A stretch of DNA of 64,000 bases from Spongospora subterranea f. sp. subterranea (GCA_049724395.1 JAUGWO010000209.1:1-64000), one strand, 5' to 3'; shown: positions 44,154 to 57,858, numbered from the stretch's first letter. Numbers and translations: made by a program. The notes: generated from the letters alone by a model not told the origin.

Positions 44154-46526
44154 CTACATTGCTAGATGGACACGGTGACACAATGTCTGTGGATCGAGTC
44201 TTTGAACCATTTTCTTTTCCATTAACCGATTCAGAACTCCTAGTACAAACAAACATGAGATGGGCGATGCAACTGACTTTGGAAGTGGAGACACAGCACT
44301 TTCCAAGTAACCTTGTTTCAGTCTTGGGAAATTTGCCCTAATCTTTGAGCGAGTTACACCTTTTTGCTGTGAAAGAAAATACTTCCGCACTCGGTTGAAC
44401 CAAACTCGCATTGCTTTCTGAGCTGACGATGCTTTCAAACTAGGCTCTTCGAAATCTGAAGTTACCATCCCTAAGCACAAGAAGTTTAATCGAATTTGAA
44501 ATACCTGAATCTCGATCGTATTCTTCTGAACTTAGAGTAGCATTCCGATTTTTACGAGCAGGATTCTGCAAATGAATGCGTTATTTGTAATCGTAACAAA
44601 TGACCCCGTACTACTAGCTAACCCTTTGATAGCTCCTCGCCGGTAACTGTTGACGCCTGCAAAGGTCATCTTGAATATTAACAGGTGCGGTCTTGATTTC
44701 CTAACAAATTTAACAGCTACTTTCGCTGTCCATGGTCCATTCTTACTCTCTGTACAATTCCTTCGAAGCATGCTGATAAAGTTGTATCGTCGTCAGCTTT
44801 AGCCTTAGTAAACAATTATGTGAACTAACAGATGAAAATACCAAAGGTCTAACTCACAGAGGGAACATTTGACATTTTAACCAAGGTAGGTGAAAACGTG
44901 CTTTCTTGTACTTGTCCAGATCCTTCGCAGCTGCCAAGGTGTTGCAAAGTCGTTAATTTAAGCGACTGCTTGCACTCATTCTCATGTTGAGCAAATACAA
45001 TACGCAGCTTCAACTCAAAGTCTCCAGTGCTAAATAATACAATCGAAAGCTTTACAGGTTTTCGCGTCAGACAATGAGAGCGAGACCCCCCAAAAATCCT
45101 TCTGTGTGAATTGGCAACTCCCGGCATCGACATGCATCTCCAGCTTGTTACGACTTTGGGGTTGACATACCTACAGATATGCAATAAACTATTGAAAAGT
45201 AAAGGAATGTCATATATACGAAGTCATTGATACGGATCGTTCAAATTTTTGGTTTTGTGGCGCCCAGTTCAGAATATCTTCAAGAACTTGTGCGCGTTCA
45301 GCTCCCGAAACATTGACATATTTCTCACCCATCTTGCTCTTACAGTGTCGTTTATTTGTATAAACAACTTAAGAACGCCAGTAAGTGTAACCAGCACTAA
45401 ACGGAAGGCGACACCCTTACTTGAATATGATTCAAACAATGTTGGGTCCGAAAATACTGATAGTTGTAAAATGACCTGCAACACAGAGCTATTATACCAG
45501 CTTGACGGAAATTGAAAACTAAGGTTACCTTAAATGACAACAGGTCTGTGCATTCAATGTACGGCAGCGATTTCTCACATTGCGATACCGTCGTCTTAAC
45601 ATCGACTAAACTCGCCATGGGACGCACATGCCTACAAGTCCAGCTTAATTCCTCCAAACATCAATATCGGCCTGGAAACCAATTATAGTACTAATGTTTG
45701 ACCTGTGGTCCAAGATTGTTTCCTATCCGTCGAGCTTAACAAAAAAGATGGAGCACGGAAACATTGTGCCCGACCATAGTAGATATCAAGAGCCCACCTG
45801 GTATCACCGAAGGGCTGGGGCTGTTGAAATGTAATGGGGCGAAAGCGAACATGTCCATTTCTTCCCCTACTTCCGCGTCCGAAATTGACTTGGCCCGGCT
45901 GTGAAGCTTAATCGGCTTCGGACGAGTCCTGCTCGTTGTCATATCCCAACAAATGAGGTGAATTTGATAATCGCAATGAAATCGTATCGCTGTAGTATGT
46001 CGGTAGACACACGCCAATCATGTTACTCTTCATCTGCATTAGAACAGTGCTAATGTTGCACTGTTCACACGCCAACCTTGTTACTCTCTCATCTGCATTA
46101 GAAGGATTACACAGTGCTAATGTTGCACTGTACACAAACTACTCTTCATCTGCATTAGAGGGATGACACAGTACACACAAACCAATCATGTTACTCTTCA
46201 TCTGCATTGAAAGGATTACACAGTGCTAATGTTGACACTGTTTGTTCCTCATTTGCTAATGTTGCTCTAACCGCTTTGATAACTACAGTACTGAGCTTGT
46301 ACGGTTTATGAAGCTGAATAATATGAAATTTGCCACAGTTGCCGGTCGCTATTTGAAAATGGTCAAGAGTTGTTCTGTGGGATTGTGGATACACAACAAT
46401 GCTCAAAGATCTCGCGCGAAATGGACAGTTCAGATCCCGAACAAGCGGAAGGCTAATTCGCAAATAAGCCTCCTCCAACCAAAAGGAGTCGTGGAGCCAA
46501 CCTACCATACTGCAATCTATTGGCAA
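44154..46526 (-). CDS. Unidentified multi-exon gene with possible C-terminal winged helix
   Basis: Many minus-strand segments join through 40-80-nt introns. Near 46240-46526 is a first coding block (HDSFWLEEAYLRISLPLVRD). Later segments include CTDLLSFK joined to VILQLSVFSDPTLFESY (45480-45530), KMGEKYVNVSGAERAQVLED (45290-45350), KLEMHVDAGSCQFTQKDFWG (near 45090-45150), and TGDFELKLRIVFAQHENEC (near 44980-45030). The C-terminus, joined through the intron GTTACTTG to TTGTACTAG (about 44219-44288), reads QQKGVTRSKIRANFPR, then GVLNRLMEKKMVQRLD, which has the helix-turn-helix-wing look of a winged-helix domain. I do not recognise the family. The first block is separated from the rest by a 52-59-bp repeat array, and it may be a separate gene. 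Confidence 0.4.
46019..46246. repeat. Four-unit tandem repeat of 52-59 bp
   Basis: Units share TTACTCTTCATCTGCATTAG and ACACAGTGCTAATGTTGCAC. The CATCTGCATTA element recurs at about 46031, 46090, 46147 and 46199. The inner AGTGCTAATGTTGCACTGT is itself close to an inverted repeat (CAGTGC...GCACTG). The array lies inside, or just beyond, the first block of the unidentified minus-strand gene, probably in an intron. Confidence 0.9.
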
Positions 46527-46529
46527 AAA

Positions 46530-47147
46530 CCTGCTACATTCGCGGGTTGAATCATCGGCATCAACACAAAAATATTGCTCTTTATCAAAACGTTTTTCGA
46601 GCTTCTACAGTAGTGTTAAATACTATTGTGGTTTCTTGTGCCAAAAATATTCGACTGTTACCAAATCGAAATATAAAGGAATCGACACCGCCATAGTAAC
46701 GCTGTAGTCAAAATACCGGTTTTTGAGGGATGCAGGCAAATTGCTACGCTATGTATGGGTCGGCGAATCCCCGCAATTTACGAAAACCCTAGCCAAGACA
46801 GGCACCGTTGTCCTCTGACTACATGAGGTAGCAGCCGCCTAAAGTGGCCAAGTCACGAAATTCGCCGGCATCTTGGCCCACCACACGTCCATCCACACCT
46901 TTTACGTCTGACGTCTCAGTGCTGTGCTTGTTCGCTGCTGCAGACTTTTCCCAGTCGGGTGCGGTTGCTCCCCCAGTTCACCCATCCGACTCGCCGCTTC
47001 TCTGTTGCCGTTACATCGACAGTGGGGTAACAGTAGTTCAGTACACTTTCAGTACAGGGTGAGCAGTTGAGGAGTTGTCACCATAATCTCAAACTATCGG
47101 TCATATCAATAGTATTCGTCGTTCCTCTGAACAACCTATTGGGAGAA
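46530..47147. other. Upstream region of GDP-mannose 4,6-dehydratase
   Basis: About 600 bp between the minus-strand unidentified gene and the plus-strand dehydratase gene. No convincing gene is seen; a 72-codon plus-strand frame at 46844-47062 has no motif. It should contain divergent promoters. Confidence 0.35.
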
Positions 47148-48444
<1,297 letters not shown>

Positions 48445-48462
48445 AAAGGGGCTCAATTTCTC

Positions 48463-48468
48463 AATAAA
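48463..48468 (+). terminator. AATAAA polyadenylation signal of GMDS
   Basis: AATAAA lies 19 bp beyond the GMDS stop codon, the usual hexamer for cleavage and polyadenylation. The minus-strand CDF gene ends at 48577, so the two transcripts converge with very little space between them. Confidence 0.6.
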
Positions 48469-48576
48469 CCTGATACTATGATTATTTTGTTTATCCAGTA
48501 ACAAAAGTTTACCAACAATTTGTTTATTTGACAATTTCTGAACCTTCTCGGAATGAACAGCTTTGCTCTCTAACTA

Positions 48577-49977
48577 TTAATGGTCTGGTGAGTTACACGG
48601 TTCTCCTAAGCGTTCAGGATGGATTGTCACTGAGGCGACACCAGAGGCGCTTAGTACTTCCTGTAAAATCAAATTAGACAACCATGTTTGACCACGTCGT
48701 GAGTAACAATGTACAAACCGTGAACTGCGTCAAAACATCATTGACATCAGCTGATTCAGTTAGCGTGACATGCATAGAAGCAATGACTTTGGAGCTATTT
48801 AAAGTCCACAAATGGAAATTGTGGATCCCCCTAACGTGTTCCTTTGCTAGGAGCTTAGAGATCATCCCTTTTACGTCCATGTTGCGCGGTGTTTGTTGCA
48901 GAAGAACGGTAATGGATTCCCTCATTATGGGCAGCGTGGCAATGGCAAGGACGACCACGATAAATATGGAAATAATAGGGTCAGCAAGGAACCGAGCCTC
49001 ATGTGTACTGAATTTGATGATTAACGAAGAACAAATGACCGATATTGATCCAAGAGCATCGGCGAGTACATGAAGCAGAACCCCTAACAAAGGATAATTA
49101 GACATATTCAAACTTCGAAATCTGATTTCAAAAACCTTGCATATTCTTGTTTTTTAATGCATGAGAGGATTTACCCTCGCTTGCGTCAGAAGCAGAGGCA
49201 TGATGCCCAGTACCCAAAACAAAAAGTCCTAAAGCGAACTTTAGATAGTTTGAAACCCCATAAGAAAGCAATTACCTAAAACGTTGAGGCATAAACCACC
49301 AACGGAAACATACAAAATGAGATCAATGTTCTCGGCCACTTTGGGGTCTGGATCGACGATGTTCTTGATCGCATCCACTGTAATCATGAAGCATACGGAA
49401 AGCATGAACGTGGAGTTCACTAAACCGCTCACAACTTCCCATCTTGTCCTGTTTAGATATGTCAATATCATGGGAAAACACTTCAGACAAACAAAATAAC
49501 TGACCATCCAAATGTATTCTTCTCGCAGGCATGCTTCCTGGCCAACATCATTGCATACATTCCGATCGCAATAGCGACAAGGTCAGAAAGCATTTGCATG
49601 GAATCTGCAAACAATGCTAACGAGCCATATATTTGACTAATCGCCACCTCCACGAAAAAATAGGCGGTTGTAAGGAATAATATAAGAATGAATCGGAAAT
49701 CATTCTTTTTTGACGACACCTTTGACGGGAAGATTGGCGAATATGCAGAGCTCGCTACTTTCACCGAATCATGATAGGTCGCTCGGACAAATGATACGAA
49801 ATCTGATCCTGGAATCAGCACCGGCGACTCGCCTGAATCGACTTCAACGGTGACTCCATCGATAGTGCCCTTGCTTCCCATAACATGCGGTTTAGAAACC
49901 CCTTTTGATTTTGAATAAATTACCCACAAACCCCGAAATACCGCAAATCTGTCTGAGTCTAGGAAACTGCGCGCCAT
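48577..49977 (-). CDS. Cation diffusion facilitator (SLC30/ZnT type) with altered TM2 metal site
   Basis: An antiporter moving Zn2+ or a related metal out of the cytosol. From Met 49977: a polar N-terminus of about 90 residues, TM1 (ILILFLTTAYFFVEVAI), TM2 with SLALFADSMQMLSD, TM3 (LVNSTFMLSVCFMITVDAI), TM4 (LYVSVGGLCLNVL), a short loop with GTGHHASASDASE, TM5 with HVLADALGSISVI, TM6, and a C-terminal cytosolic domain containing IHNFHLWTLNSSKVIASMHV. Introns include about 49446-49504 and the GTTTTTGAAATC to TTTGTTAG intron near 49084-49135; the last joins DVLTQFT to EVLSASGVASV. The canonical His of the TM2 HxxxD pair is Gln here (Q-M-L-S-D), whereas the TM5 HxxxD pair is intact. ZnT10, which carries Asn at this site, moves Mn. 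It ends convergently with GMDS. Confidence 0.92.
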
Positions 49978-49984
49978 TTAAAGT

Positions 49985-50555
49985 CTTGACTGCACAGTTA
50001 GCCAAGGGCCCATGAGATCACACAGCCTGCTTTGTTTCACACCCACATTTCTGGCAGAAGCTGTGCATTGTCAAAAAAAAGTCCGACCCGAAACCCACCA
50101 TCCCGAACCCGAAGTTTTGCAGCTAAATTGCGATTTGAACATTTTGCACCTTACCGAAAAACAAACCGTGGCGCTATTCGATTAAGTAGAGGCAGAGTAT
50201 TAAGGGGCAACAAACTGTATCATTGAGCATGTTTATCTTGGCCTGTTATGGTCGACCTGTGCATTGCGATCGCCTTTTGCGTAAAAGAGATTTGAGAGTC
50301 GATATTTGGGCAACCCTGTCGTTGTCACATATCAGCAAAGCGCGAATGTGGATGAGAGACAGTGCTATTCTATTAGACAGCCATGTTGAACCGTTTACGA
50401 TGAACGGATAATTTAGATTCATTTTATCATTATTTCAGATATTGGACCGAAGATGATATTCTGAATTGATAGCAATAATATTTACCAATAATTAATTTAA
50501 GGCTAGCACTTCATGAATGCCTCGTGTGCCAGGACTGCCGTGTTGGCACCCATGC
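49985..50555. other. Intergenic between CDF transporter and F-BAR/RhoGAP gene
   Basis: About 570 bp with no convincing gene. Short plus-strand frames of about 60 codons at 50032-50411 show no motif. It would hold the promoter of the minus-strand CDF gene and the 3' end of the minus-strand RhoGAP gene. Confidence 0.35.
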
Positions 50556-50560
50556 ACCTT

Positions 50561-53474
50561 TCACGTTGATAGATTATCAATGCTTTTCCTTTCTTGGGTA
50601 TGAATGCTTGGAAGCAGCGAAGTAATCTGAGCTTGACATTGCGTCTCATCAGATATACTGCCGTTTTTTACACACCATGGTTCATCATTCACATTATCAC
50701 TACACTCATGGCCTGACAGCAACAACTTTATGGATCTTGGATATACTCGAGGCATATTAGTACCTGATTTGTTATCAGACGATGTAGATGGGGTAGAAAG
50801 GAATTGAAGAGCATCATCTTCTTCATTTTGAGGATAAGTCCACTTTCCAGTTAGATCCAAAGCTGATACGCAATATTGAAGAAACCTGACACCACAAACC
50901 CGAAATGTTCAACACGGAATATGTAAACACAGTTGACGATTACTTGGATTCGTATTGTGAATTTTTCATCATTTGAGATGGGCCAATATTTTCAGGGCAT
51001 CTTAACACTGAAGGGACCAACACGATGCAAAGATTCATAGCGGACATTCGATTCTGAAGAAGATTATTATTTGGTTTGGAAAATAGCAGAGAAAAATACC
51101 TGATCTTGATTACTGGCAAATTGCCGTATGGTATGGACAACAGAACAAAATAAGGAAGCATTAATATGAGGCATTTCTTCGAGCAGGGCGCTAAGTTCGG
51201 AGGGGGCCGGACAGGTGGATTGTTTTCCAACGTTGAGGCATTTCTAGAAGAGATTACGCCGTCAGCCACGTCATTTTGATGGCAACAGTAAAAAGAAGCG
51301 GACCATATAAAATTTGTCTTCAGGGATGATTGGGGTTGACAATTCCCTCATCCACTTCTTCAAAAGCGCTGCAGGTACATGTACAGGTAAATCAGCGCTA
51401 ATGTTCAGATTTCCCGAGTCCATCTGAAAAAATACTTGAATCCCTGACATTTTCGAAAAATGATATGGTAAACGCTAACCTGCTTTGCAAGGTCGACAAC
51501 CAATGATGCTTCTGGGGAAATACGAAATATTCCTTCCGTGAGAAGACCCCCTTGTGTGGGCATTGTGGTCAGGGCAACGAGAAATCACATGATGACAAAA
51601 GCAAACCTGATCGAATTAATGCCGCTTTTAAAACTGTGAATATATTGGGTAGTTTATGATTCGGAAACAAGCCGGCTTCTTTCTGACGGTCCATAATTGC
51701 ACATAGTGATGTTTTAAAAAACCGATCTGAAATGGGAATTCATTGATGGCAAAGAAATTATACAAGCCCCAACCTTGCTGTTGAACGCTAACGCCAATCA
51801 CTCGGTTGATTTTTTCCAAAGGTATGCTTAGCTCGTATTCAAATAATTCTAACCTCCTGGAACCGCTAGCGTATTGTGAAGCCTATCGTTCATTGCATAG
51901 GTAAAAACCGTAGTGAATGACGACAATTGACACGTTTACCGTGTTGATGCAGAATCCATGAATGTCCTTGGAGACATCAATATTGAGGTTGGACCTCGAT
52001 AACTGCTCGGATATAATCTGGAGGCGACGGGACATAGGAACAAACAAGTTTCCAAATGCCTCTAGATGGCCTCTGACCGAATTGATTCGCATTTCTTCCA
52101 GACTTTGCATTTCGCTGAGGCAATCAGGAACTTCACGAGAAGTACAGGAGTGCAGTAAATTATTCGAAATAGAAACTTCATCGGCGTAAGACGCACCTGA
52201 AAATGCAAGACAGTTCGAAACATGAGAAACAGAAGCTTTAACAGTTATTACAGGTTTTTTGAACAAGGGCTGCAACTTTAGATTTGGCTTCTTCCTGCTT
52301 TCCTAGTACATTCGCAGCACGACTGCCGATTTTATAAAGAAGCTTTCCGCTCCGACTCGAAAGCGGTCGCTTTCCCGCAGATATATCCGACGAAGAAGTT
52401 TCATTGTCATCGAATCCAAGGTCATGACCATAAACATTCAATAATCGAACACATTCCTATATAAGACAAGAGTTGATTGGAGAAACTGATACGCGTTTGA
52501 CTTACGAGCTTCTTCTTTTCCATTAACATTCGTCGGGCGTCCATAGATTGCGTGATAGCCTTCTCTTTTTCAAGAATATTGTTAAGAATCGGCTTAGCAA
52601 TTTCTTCAAAAGTTTGAAGGGGTTCGACGACGCTAAGGCGAGCCTCACTTGCAAACCAGGTGTGCATCTGCGACATCTCTTCAACTCTATCAAATAAATC
52701 CATCACCGCTCCACCACAGGTCACCTAACCTAAACAAGTCGGTATCATAGGAATCGTTTACGAAACACAACTTGCCATGAAGTCTGGCTTCCTCCATGCT
52801 GAGATTTTCTTTTTTTCTGATTTGACCAAATTTGCGACCTCGTTGCCAAAGTCTTGCTGCAACTGGCAAAGCTTCATAACAAACTGTAATTGAAATCAGA
52901 AACCAAAGTAATACCTGTCGAAACAGTGTCAACCTGTTTTAGACGGTACACTTCTGCCATTCCTGTCTCAAGCTGATCTTTAACCTTATCGAATGCGTGA
53001 GGCAACGACTCGGCGAAATTGGTGGGCTGAAGGATTATTTGGTATTGTTCAAATAAAGAACTTACATCAACTCACTCCTGAATCTTCTGGTAAGATGTTT
53101 ACATGTTCCGGTTGGGGCAAAGAAGATAATTGATACGATGGAAGTGATGTTTTTTTCAGCGAAATCTCGGATTCCCATTGTTCTAACTCCAGCGTAGGAC
53201 TGTTTGCTAACCTAGAAGATGTGCCAGAAGTTATAAATGACTAAAACAGTATCGGTAAGTACAGTGCTGACATTGAACCTCGAACTGTTCCCATTGAGTT
53301 CCTAAAAGACAAGCGCGATGCGATAGAGCCCTCAGAATTGACTCCATGTTCCAGAATATGCCTTTCGCTATTCCCCCTTTGAAACAACGTGGAAGACGTA
53401 TCCGTTGCTACCCGAGATACTTTATGACGAACACATGAATGCGTGCATTGGCATTGCGTTGGTTGGGCATCCAA
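50561..53474 (-). CDS. F-BAR and RhoGAP domain protein (Rgd1-like architecture)
   Basis: Predicted to bind curved membranes and switch off Rho-family GTPases at the cortex. The F-BAR half includes LTRRFRSELM (near 53090), FAESLPHAFDKVKDQLETGM (53000), VYRLKQFVMKLCQLQQDFGN (52840-52960) and VVEPLQTFEEIAKPILNNIL (52550-52630), and continues through QSLEEMRINSVRGHLEAFGN (52060-52115). The RhoGAP half has the arginine-finger motif LLTEGIFRISPEAS (about 51505-51550), PAALLKKWMRELSTPIIPED (51360-51400), LEEMPHINASLFCSVVHTIR, and NRMSAMNLCIVLVPSVLR (51000-51055), a near-perfect match to the conserved NRM...N.A.V..P.L.R block. At least ten short introns are inferred. The C-terminus (ends at 50561) is polar. 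The start is uncertain; the Met 53474 exon is Ser/Cys-rich and only weakly supported. Confidence 0.82.
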
Positions 53475-53666
53475 AGCTGTAAATTTTTGGCAATCTGAAA
53501 AAAGACAGTTAAACTCTAAAAGCAGACTGTGTATACGGTATTAGGCAATACTGCAGTTTTGTTCTCTACACGACATCGAATCTAGATCAATGATGATTGG
53601 CTCTCAAATCATATGAATGTGATTGCGATGACTAGAGCAGGATGAAGAGATTGTATTAGGAAAATC

Positions 53667-54149
53667 ATGAACTGGTCAAAGACCACAATGAGTAACCTAA
53701 AGCGCACGACACTCTACAGAGCGAAAAGAGAGACGGGAGAGGAGACTGCTATAGTTAGAGAGGGCCGGGCAGGCAGGGCAGCCCCCCGGTCATCACCACT
53801 GCTCCAAGCGGCAGTGGACGGCCCTGATGCGAAACGAAGTTCAGGCAATATCGAGTCGCTGTCTGCAAAAAGTGTAATCCAAGAGGATGATATTTATCGT
53901 TTGAGGTCTTCATTGAACCATATAGAAATAGTCCGAATATTGCTCAGACCTCGCTTCAGCAAATCCGCAATTATTATCCAAGATGATTTTTTAAGGCTTG
54001 CGTTAACTGAGGTAATTTGGTGCGGGCTGCACGTAGTAATAGATATATCTTTTGTTGCACTTGTTCTTGTTAACCTGAACTCAATTTCTACCCATTGGGG
54101 GACCTCCCATTACGCTAGTTCGGTAATCGTGGTTTCGACAATTTATTGA
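53667..54149 (+). CDS. Hypothetical protein, weakly supported (160 aa)
   Basis: A plus-strand frame of 160 codons between two minus-strand genes. The N-terminal 80 residues are basic and Arg/Ser-rich (KRTTLYRAKRETGEE, GRAGRAAPRSSP); the C-terminus is hydrophobic (VVIDISFVALVLVNLN). A possible splice donor after RLALTE (about 54010) would change the end. There is no known family, and it could be chance. Confidence 0.25.
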   Translation: MNWSKTTMSNLKRTTLYRAKRETGEETAIVREGRAGRAAPRSSPLLQAAVDGPDAKRSSGNIESLSAKSVIQEDDIYRLRSSLNHIEIVRILLRPRFSKSAIIIQDDFLRLALTEVIWCGLHVVIDISFVALVLVNLNSISTHWGTSHYASSVIVVSTIY

Positions 54150-54243
54150 TTAAATGTCAAAATTTTATAGGACTTGATAATAAATAACGGGAAGTGCTAC
54201 TTGATCCATATACTGAGCATAAATGGTAGCTTTGATGGCAGCT

Positions 54244-57148
54244 CTAACGATACAGAAAGAGCCTCTCAACATTTTCTTGAAGAAGTTCGGCAGAGGCGTC
54301 TAATACTACCGCTGAATGTTTTCCAGTCAGCGAGATACTGCAGGATACACGGGACCTTTCAACTGGGTGAACGCTATTCCCTGGCTAACGCCGTTCTTAA
54401 AGAACTCCAAAGTCATATTGTCAAAATCCATCAGGACACCGATACGATCATTTTTCCCATACTTTGATCCATAATTCGTTGTACGACCTAGAAGAAATGA
54501 TTTTTTGATTGCGATGTTTTCAGCCTATGTACCTGAATCATAGCCTTTACCGCCTGTCCCGGCAATGTAACCCCAGGATTCTTGGGCTCCAATCCAGAGC
54601 TTCTGGTGATTGAACTCGAAAGTTTTTGGAGCTACACCGATGCATATTCTCCAGTTATTAGTGCTTGAAGAGCATTCCTAGCAAAACACATTGGTCGACT
54701 TGCTGATCGTTATAAAAGCTGATTTACCTCAATAAACACCTCGAAGTATCGTCGTCCGGTGGAATAAGGAAGCAGACCACCGCATGCACGCCACTTGTCT
54801 TTGGATCCTAAACTCTTTACGCGGAGTCCCTGGTTTTCAAGAACTAGATCGCTACTTAACTAAGCTATTATCAGCATTCAAAAATACGAAGGATACCATG
54901 GCACACTAACCTTGCATGGGTCCCAAACATTACCAAAGTCTTGTATAACCTTCTGCAATGCTAATTCTCTTTCCTGAGCTTCTTTCTTATATTGAAATAC
55001 TAAACCTGGTTCTCCCTCTCGAATAATCACAGAGCTTCCCTAAATACTAACTTAAACAAGAAGAAACGTTGAAACCAGGATTCCGACGGTTGCTGTCATC
55101 GACACTGCCGGGTGCACACTGCCTTCAAGGTTTCTGAACGCAATTCCCTGAGATACACCGTTTTTGAACATTTCAATAGTTTTAGCATCAAAACTGCAAA
55201 AATACATCAGCATTGCGGTTCTGGCAATACTAGAATCTCACTCAAGTAGGATGCCCACTGTGTCACCGTGACCGTAAACGTCCCCATAAGGAGTACTTTG
55301 GCCAGAATTATTCGCTTTCCCACCTGTGCCAGCAATGTACGCCCACGATTCTGTTACAATACATATATAAAGTTTGTTTCATCAACAGTATAAGTGTCAG
55401 ACCAGACCTTGTGCGCCTACCCAAGAGCGAGGGTTTGTGCCCGAAAACGTCGTAGGAATAACCCCAATACAGAACCTCCAGGAATTTGTTGATTTCGCAT
55501 CAGTCTTAATTGTAATTTCTATGAACTTGGTTCCAGACGAATACGCAATTAACGACCTAGACAAAATGTGATGACGACATTAAAAAGCACGCAACATATA
55601 CCTGCATGTGCGCCATTTGTCTCCCGAGCCCTCATTAATGGCACAAGTTAGATCATCATCGGGGTAGTATATCGCCTTAAAGTCCAGCTAAAGTGACAAC
55701 AGTTTTCGAGAACCAATCAGATATATACCCGGTCCTTCATGGCCGAGAACGCGGCATCCCATGTGTTTTTACAGCACGACGCCAAACGAGCCGCAAGAGT
55801 TGCTTGAACATCTGGCATCACTATATGGGCCCAGCGCTGTGAGCGTAAGGCTTCAGTTGCATTGAATCTGTTATCGATTAAAAATAAGGAAGCTAAAAAT
55901 GCCACTACTCACCGCGCCATGATCGGCTGCATTCGCGGTGGCATGTCGTCAACAATCTGTACCTCAGAACCCTGAAGTTGAGTTGAGGAAACCCATAACC
56001 CAGAGTTTCAAATGAACCTCACCTTAGCAGTTAACGATATTGCTGGGTGCACCGGTCCAACAAGGTTCTGATATGCGACCCCCTGCGATTCCCCATTTTT
56101 GAAAAACTCTATTGTCGAGGCATCGAAATCCAAAAATATTCCAATTACGTCATTTTCTCCTGACAACGCGTTTCAACATATAAGCAGAGAAGTAATACAA
56201 TAGTACCCCATTCGGCTCCATAATCAGTCGATTTTCCAGAATCATGGCATTTCCCGCCGGTACCAGCGATATAAGCCCATGACTTTTGGCTACCAACCCA
56301 GCGTCTTTCGGCATTGATTTTGAATCCAATGGGTACAACTCCTAGGCAAACTCTCCAAGTGTTTGTAGTTTCTGGTAAACAAATAATTTTCAAAGCCATA
56401 TAGTATTGTCCTCGTGCTGGCACTGGAGCAAGGGTATGCACAGTGCACCATTGATCGAGAGAACCTTTGGAAATCACGAACAAACTTACAATAATGCATT
56501 CAGTTTTCAGAACTCTGACTACCTTTGTTTTTTGGCAACAAGTCCATGTTGTTCCAAGGGAACATCAATGTACGCTGAATTGAATTCCAGCGTCCAGCAG
56601 CGTCCAATCGCAGCTAATTCTGCTATTTTGGCTTGTCGAGCTTCTTCTTTTACACGTGCCTGTTCCAATAAAAAATTCTGGTTTGTACCAACTTAGCGAT
56701 ATTCACCTCTTCCTCAATTTTCCTGCGTTCTTCTTCCTCAAGGAGACGTTGCGCTTCTCGTTTGGCCCGACTTGATTGCGTCTCTACGAATGTTGAGGAA
56801 GCAGGGTCGTGGACTTCGACATATTTTACCAGTAACTTTACATGATGATTGTGGTGATAGCGAAGCGACTAAATCTTTGACATTCTCAAATTTACTGTCA
56901 ATAAGTTCATCATTAGGAGAGCGAAGCTCAAATTCGTGTATGACAGAGGCATGCCAAAGATGAAACCGGTGATGAATAATCTCAAGAAACTCTGGTACTT
57001 TTACTTGTTCGTCCAGCGATAGAGTCAAAACGTCCTGAACGAAATCTGTATCAATCGCCACCTTAACCCGAACCATGTAGAAGGTGCGTGAACGACGGAT
57101 CGTGGACCGGCGAGCGAATGCTAAATCAGCGAACAGAATATGTCGCAA
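54244..57148 (-). CDS. Triple-SPRY domain protein with N-terminal coiled coil
   Basis: On the minus strand: an N-terminal block (VRVKVAIDTDFVQDVLTLSL, near 57010-57070; UBL-like in pattern but not certain), a charged coiled-coil stretch (REAQRLLEEEERRKIEEE near 56705-56760), then three successive SPRY units. Each shows a conserved word set: SWAYIAGTGGKCHDSGKSTD then FKNGESQGVAYQNLVGPVHP (unit 1, 56300-56030); SWAYIAGTGGKANNSGQSTP then FKNGVSQGIAFRNLEGSVHP (unit 2, 55350-55120); SWGYIAGTGGKGYDSGRTTN then FKNGVSQGIAFTQLKGPVYP (unit 3, 54590-54310). Small introns separate and interrupt the units at similar places, indicating internal duplication. SPRY domains bind protein partners. Unit 3 ends with an apparent one-base frame change or an extra intron near 54325, so the stop (54244 or about 54166) is unsure. 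Confidence 0.78.
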
Positions 57149-57149
57149 T

Positions 57150-57858
57150 GATGATTGTCAAGAAGAAATAATATGACTAAAACGATCTGTGATACCGTCC
57201 AAAGTCAAACACGATGTAGGCCACTGCTTATCACAGCTGCTGCTTGAACAGTGTGCGCGACCTCCTCCGCTCAACTGAGTAACATGAGCAACACGTTGCA
57301 CACATGAGCGGATGCCAGAACACACACGACCTGAACGCCACCGCCAGGGCCGGCAACAACATGAAGGGCGACTCAAACCACCGCCATGGCGAAGCACTAG
57401 CTTATAAACCATGAAAATTGTCAGTGAGAGTTCCACACGCATAAAGTGACGAAGACGGTTGCAATGGAGCAGAGTTGTCAAATTTGTGAAGGTTTATTTG
57501 TTTGCAATTTTATGGCGTTCGCCGTTGTCATCGACACCTATTACACTTTCCATTTTTCAAAGCTTACAGATGCAAACAACGATGAAAGCGCAAAATCAAC
57601 CGGAAAGGGCATCAAACAATGCCACCGTCAATCGCAAATCACGTCCGCTTTGACATCACATATCACCTGAAATAATATACCGCTCCTACACTTCTCAAGT
57701 AGATGTACTTACAAAATCACTGTTAAAGACAAAACATTTGATGCAAGACTTGTCGGCAAACCTAACACAACACCTTCAAAGCGACAGTTGAAGGAAGAAT
57801 CCTGCCGAGCACGAATGACGGTGAAACTGGACGGAAAATCGGTTTTGACTGGGATAAA
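57150..57858. promoter_or_regulatory. Divergent upstream region of SPRY gene and acidic-protein gene
   Basis: About 700 bp between divergent genes. The in-frame sequence upstream of the acidic-protein ATG stays open from about 57764 without another Met, and a short Gln/Asn-rich frame at 57570-57653 could be a 5' exon. No splice join is clear. No promoter motif is recognised. Confidence 0.3.

Noticed and set aside
44849-46526. HORMA-domain meiotic protein
   Set aside because: The C-terminal winged-helix look would suit it, but none of the HORMA signature blocks could be recognised in the N-terminal exons.
54174-54467. 97-codon plus-strand frame
   Set aside because: It is antisense to the third SPRY unit of the minus-strand gene and has no motif of its own.
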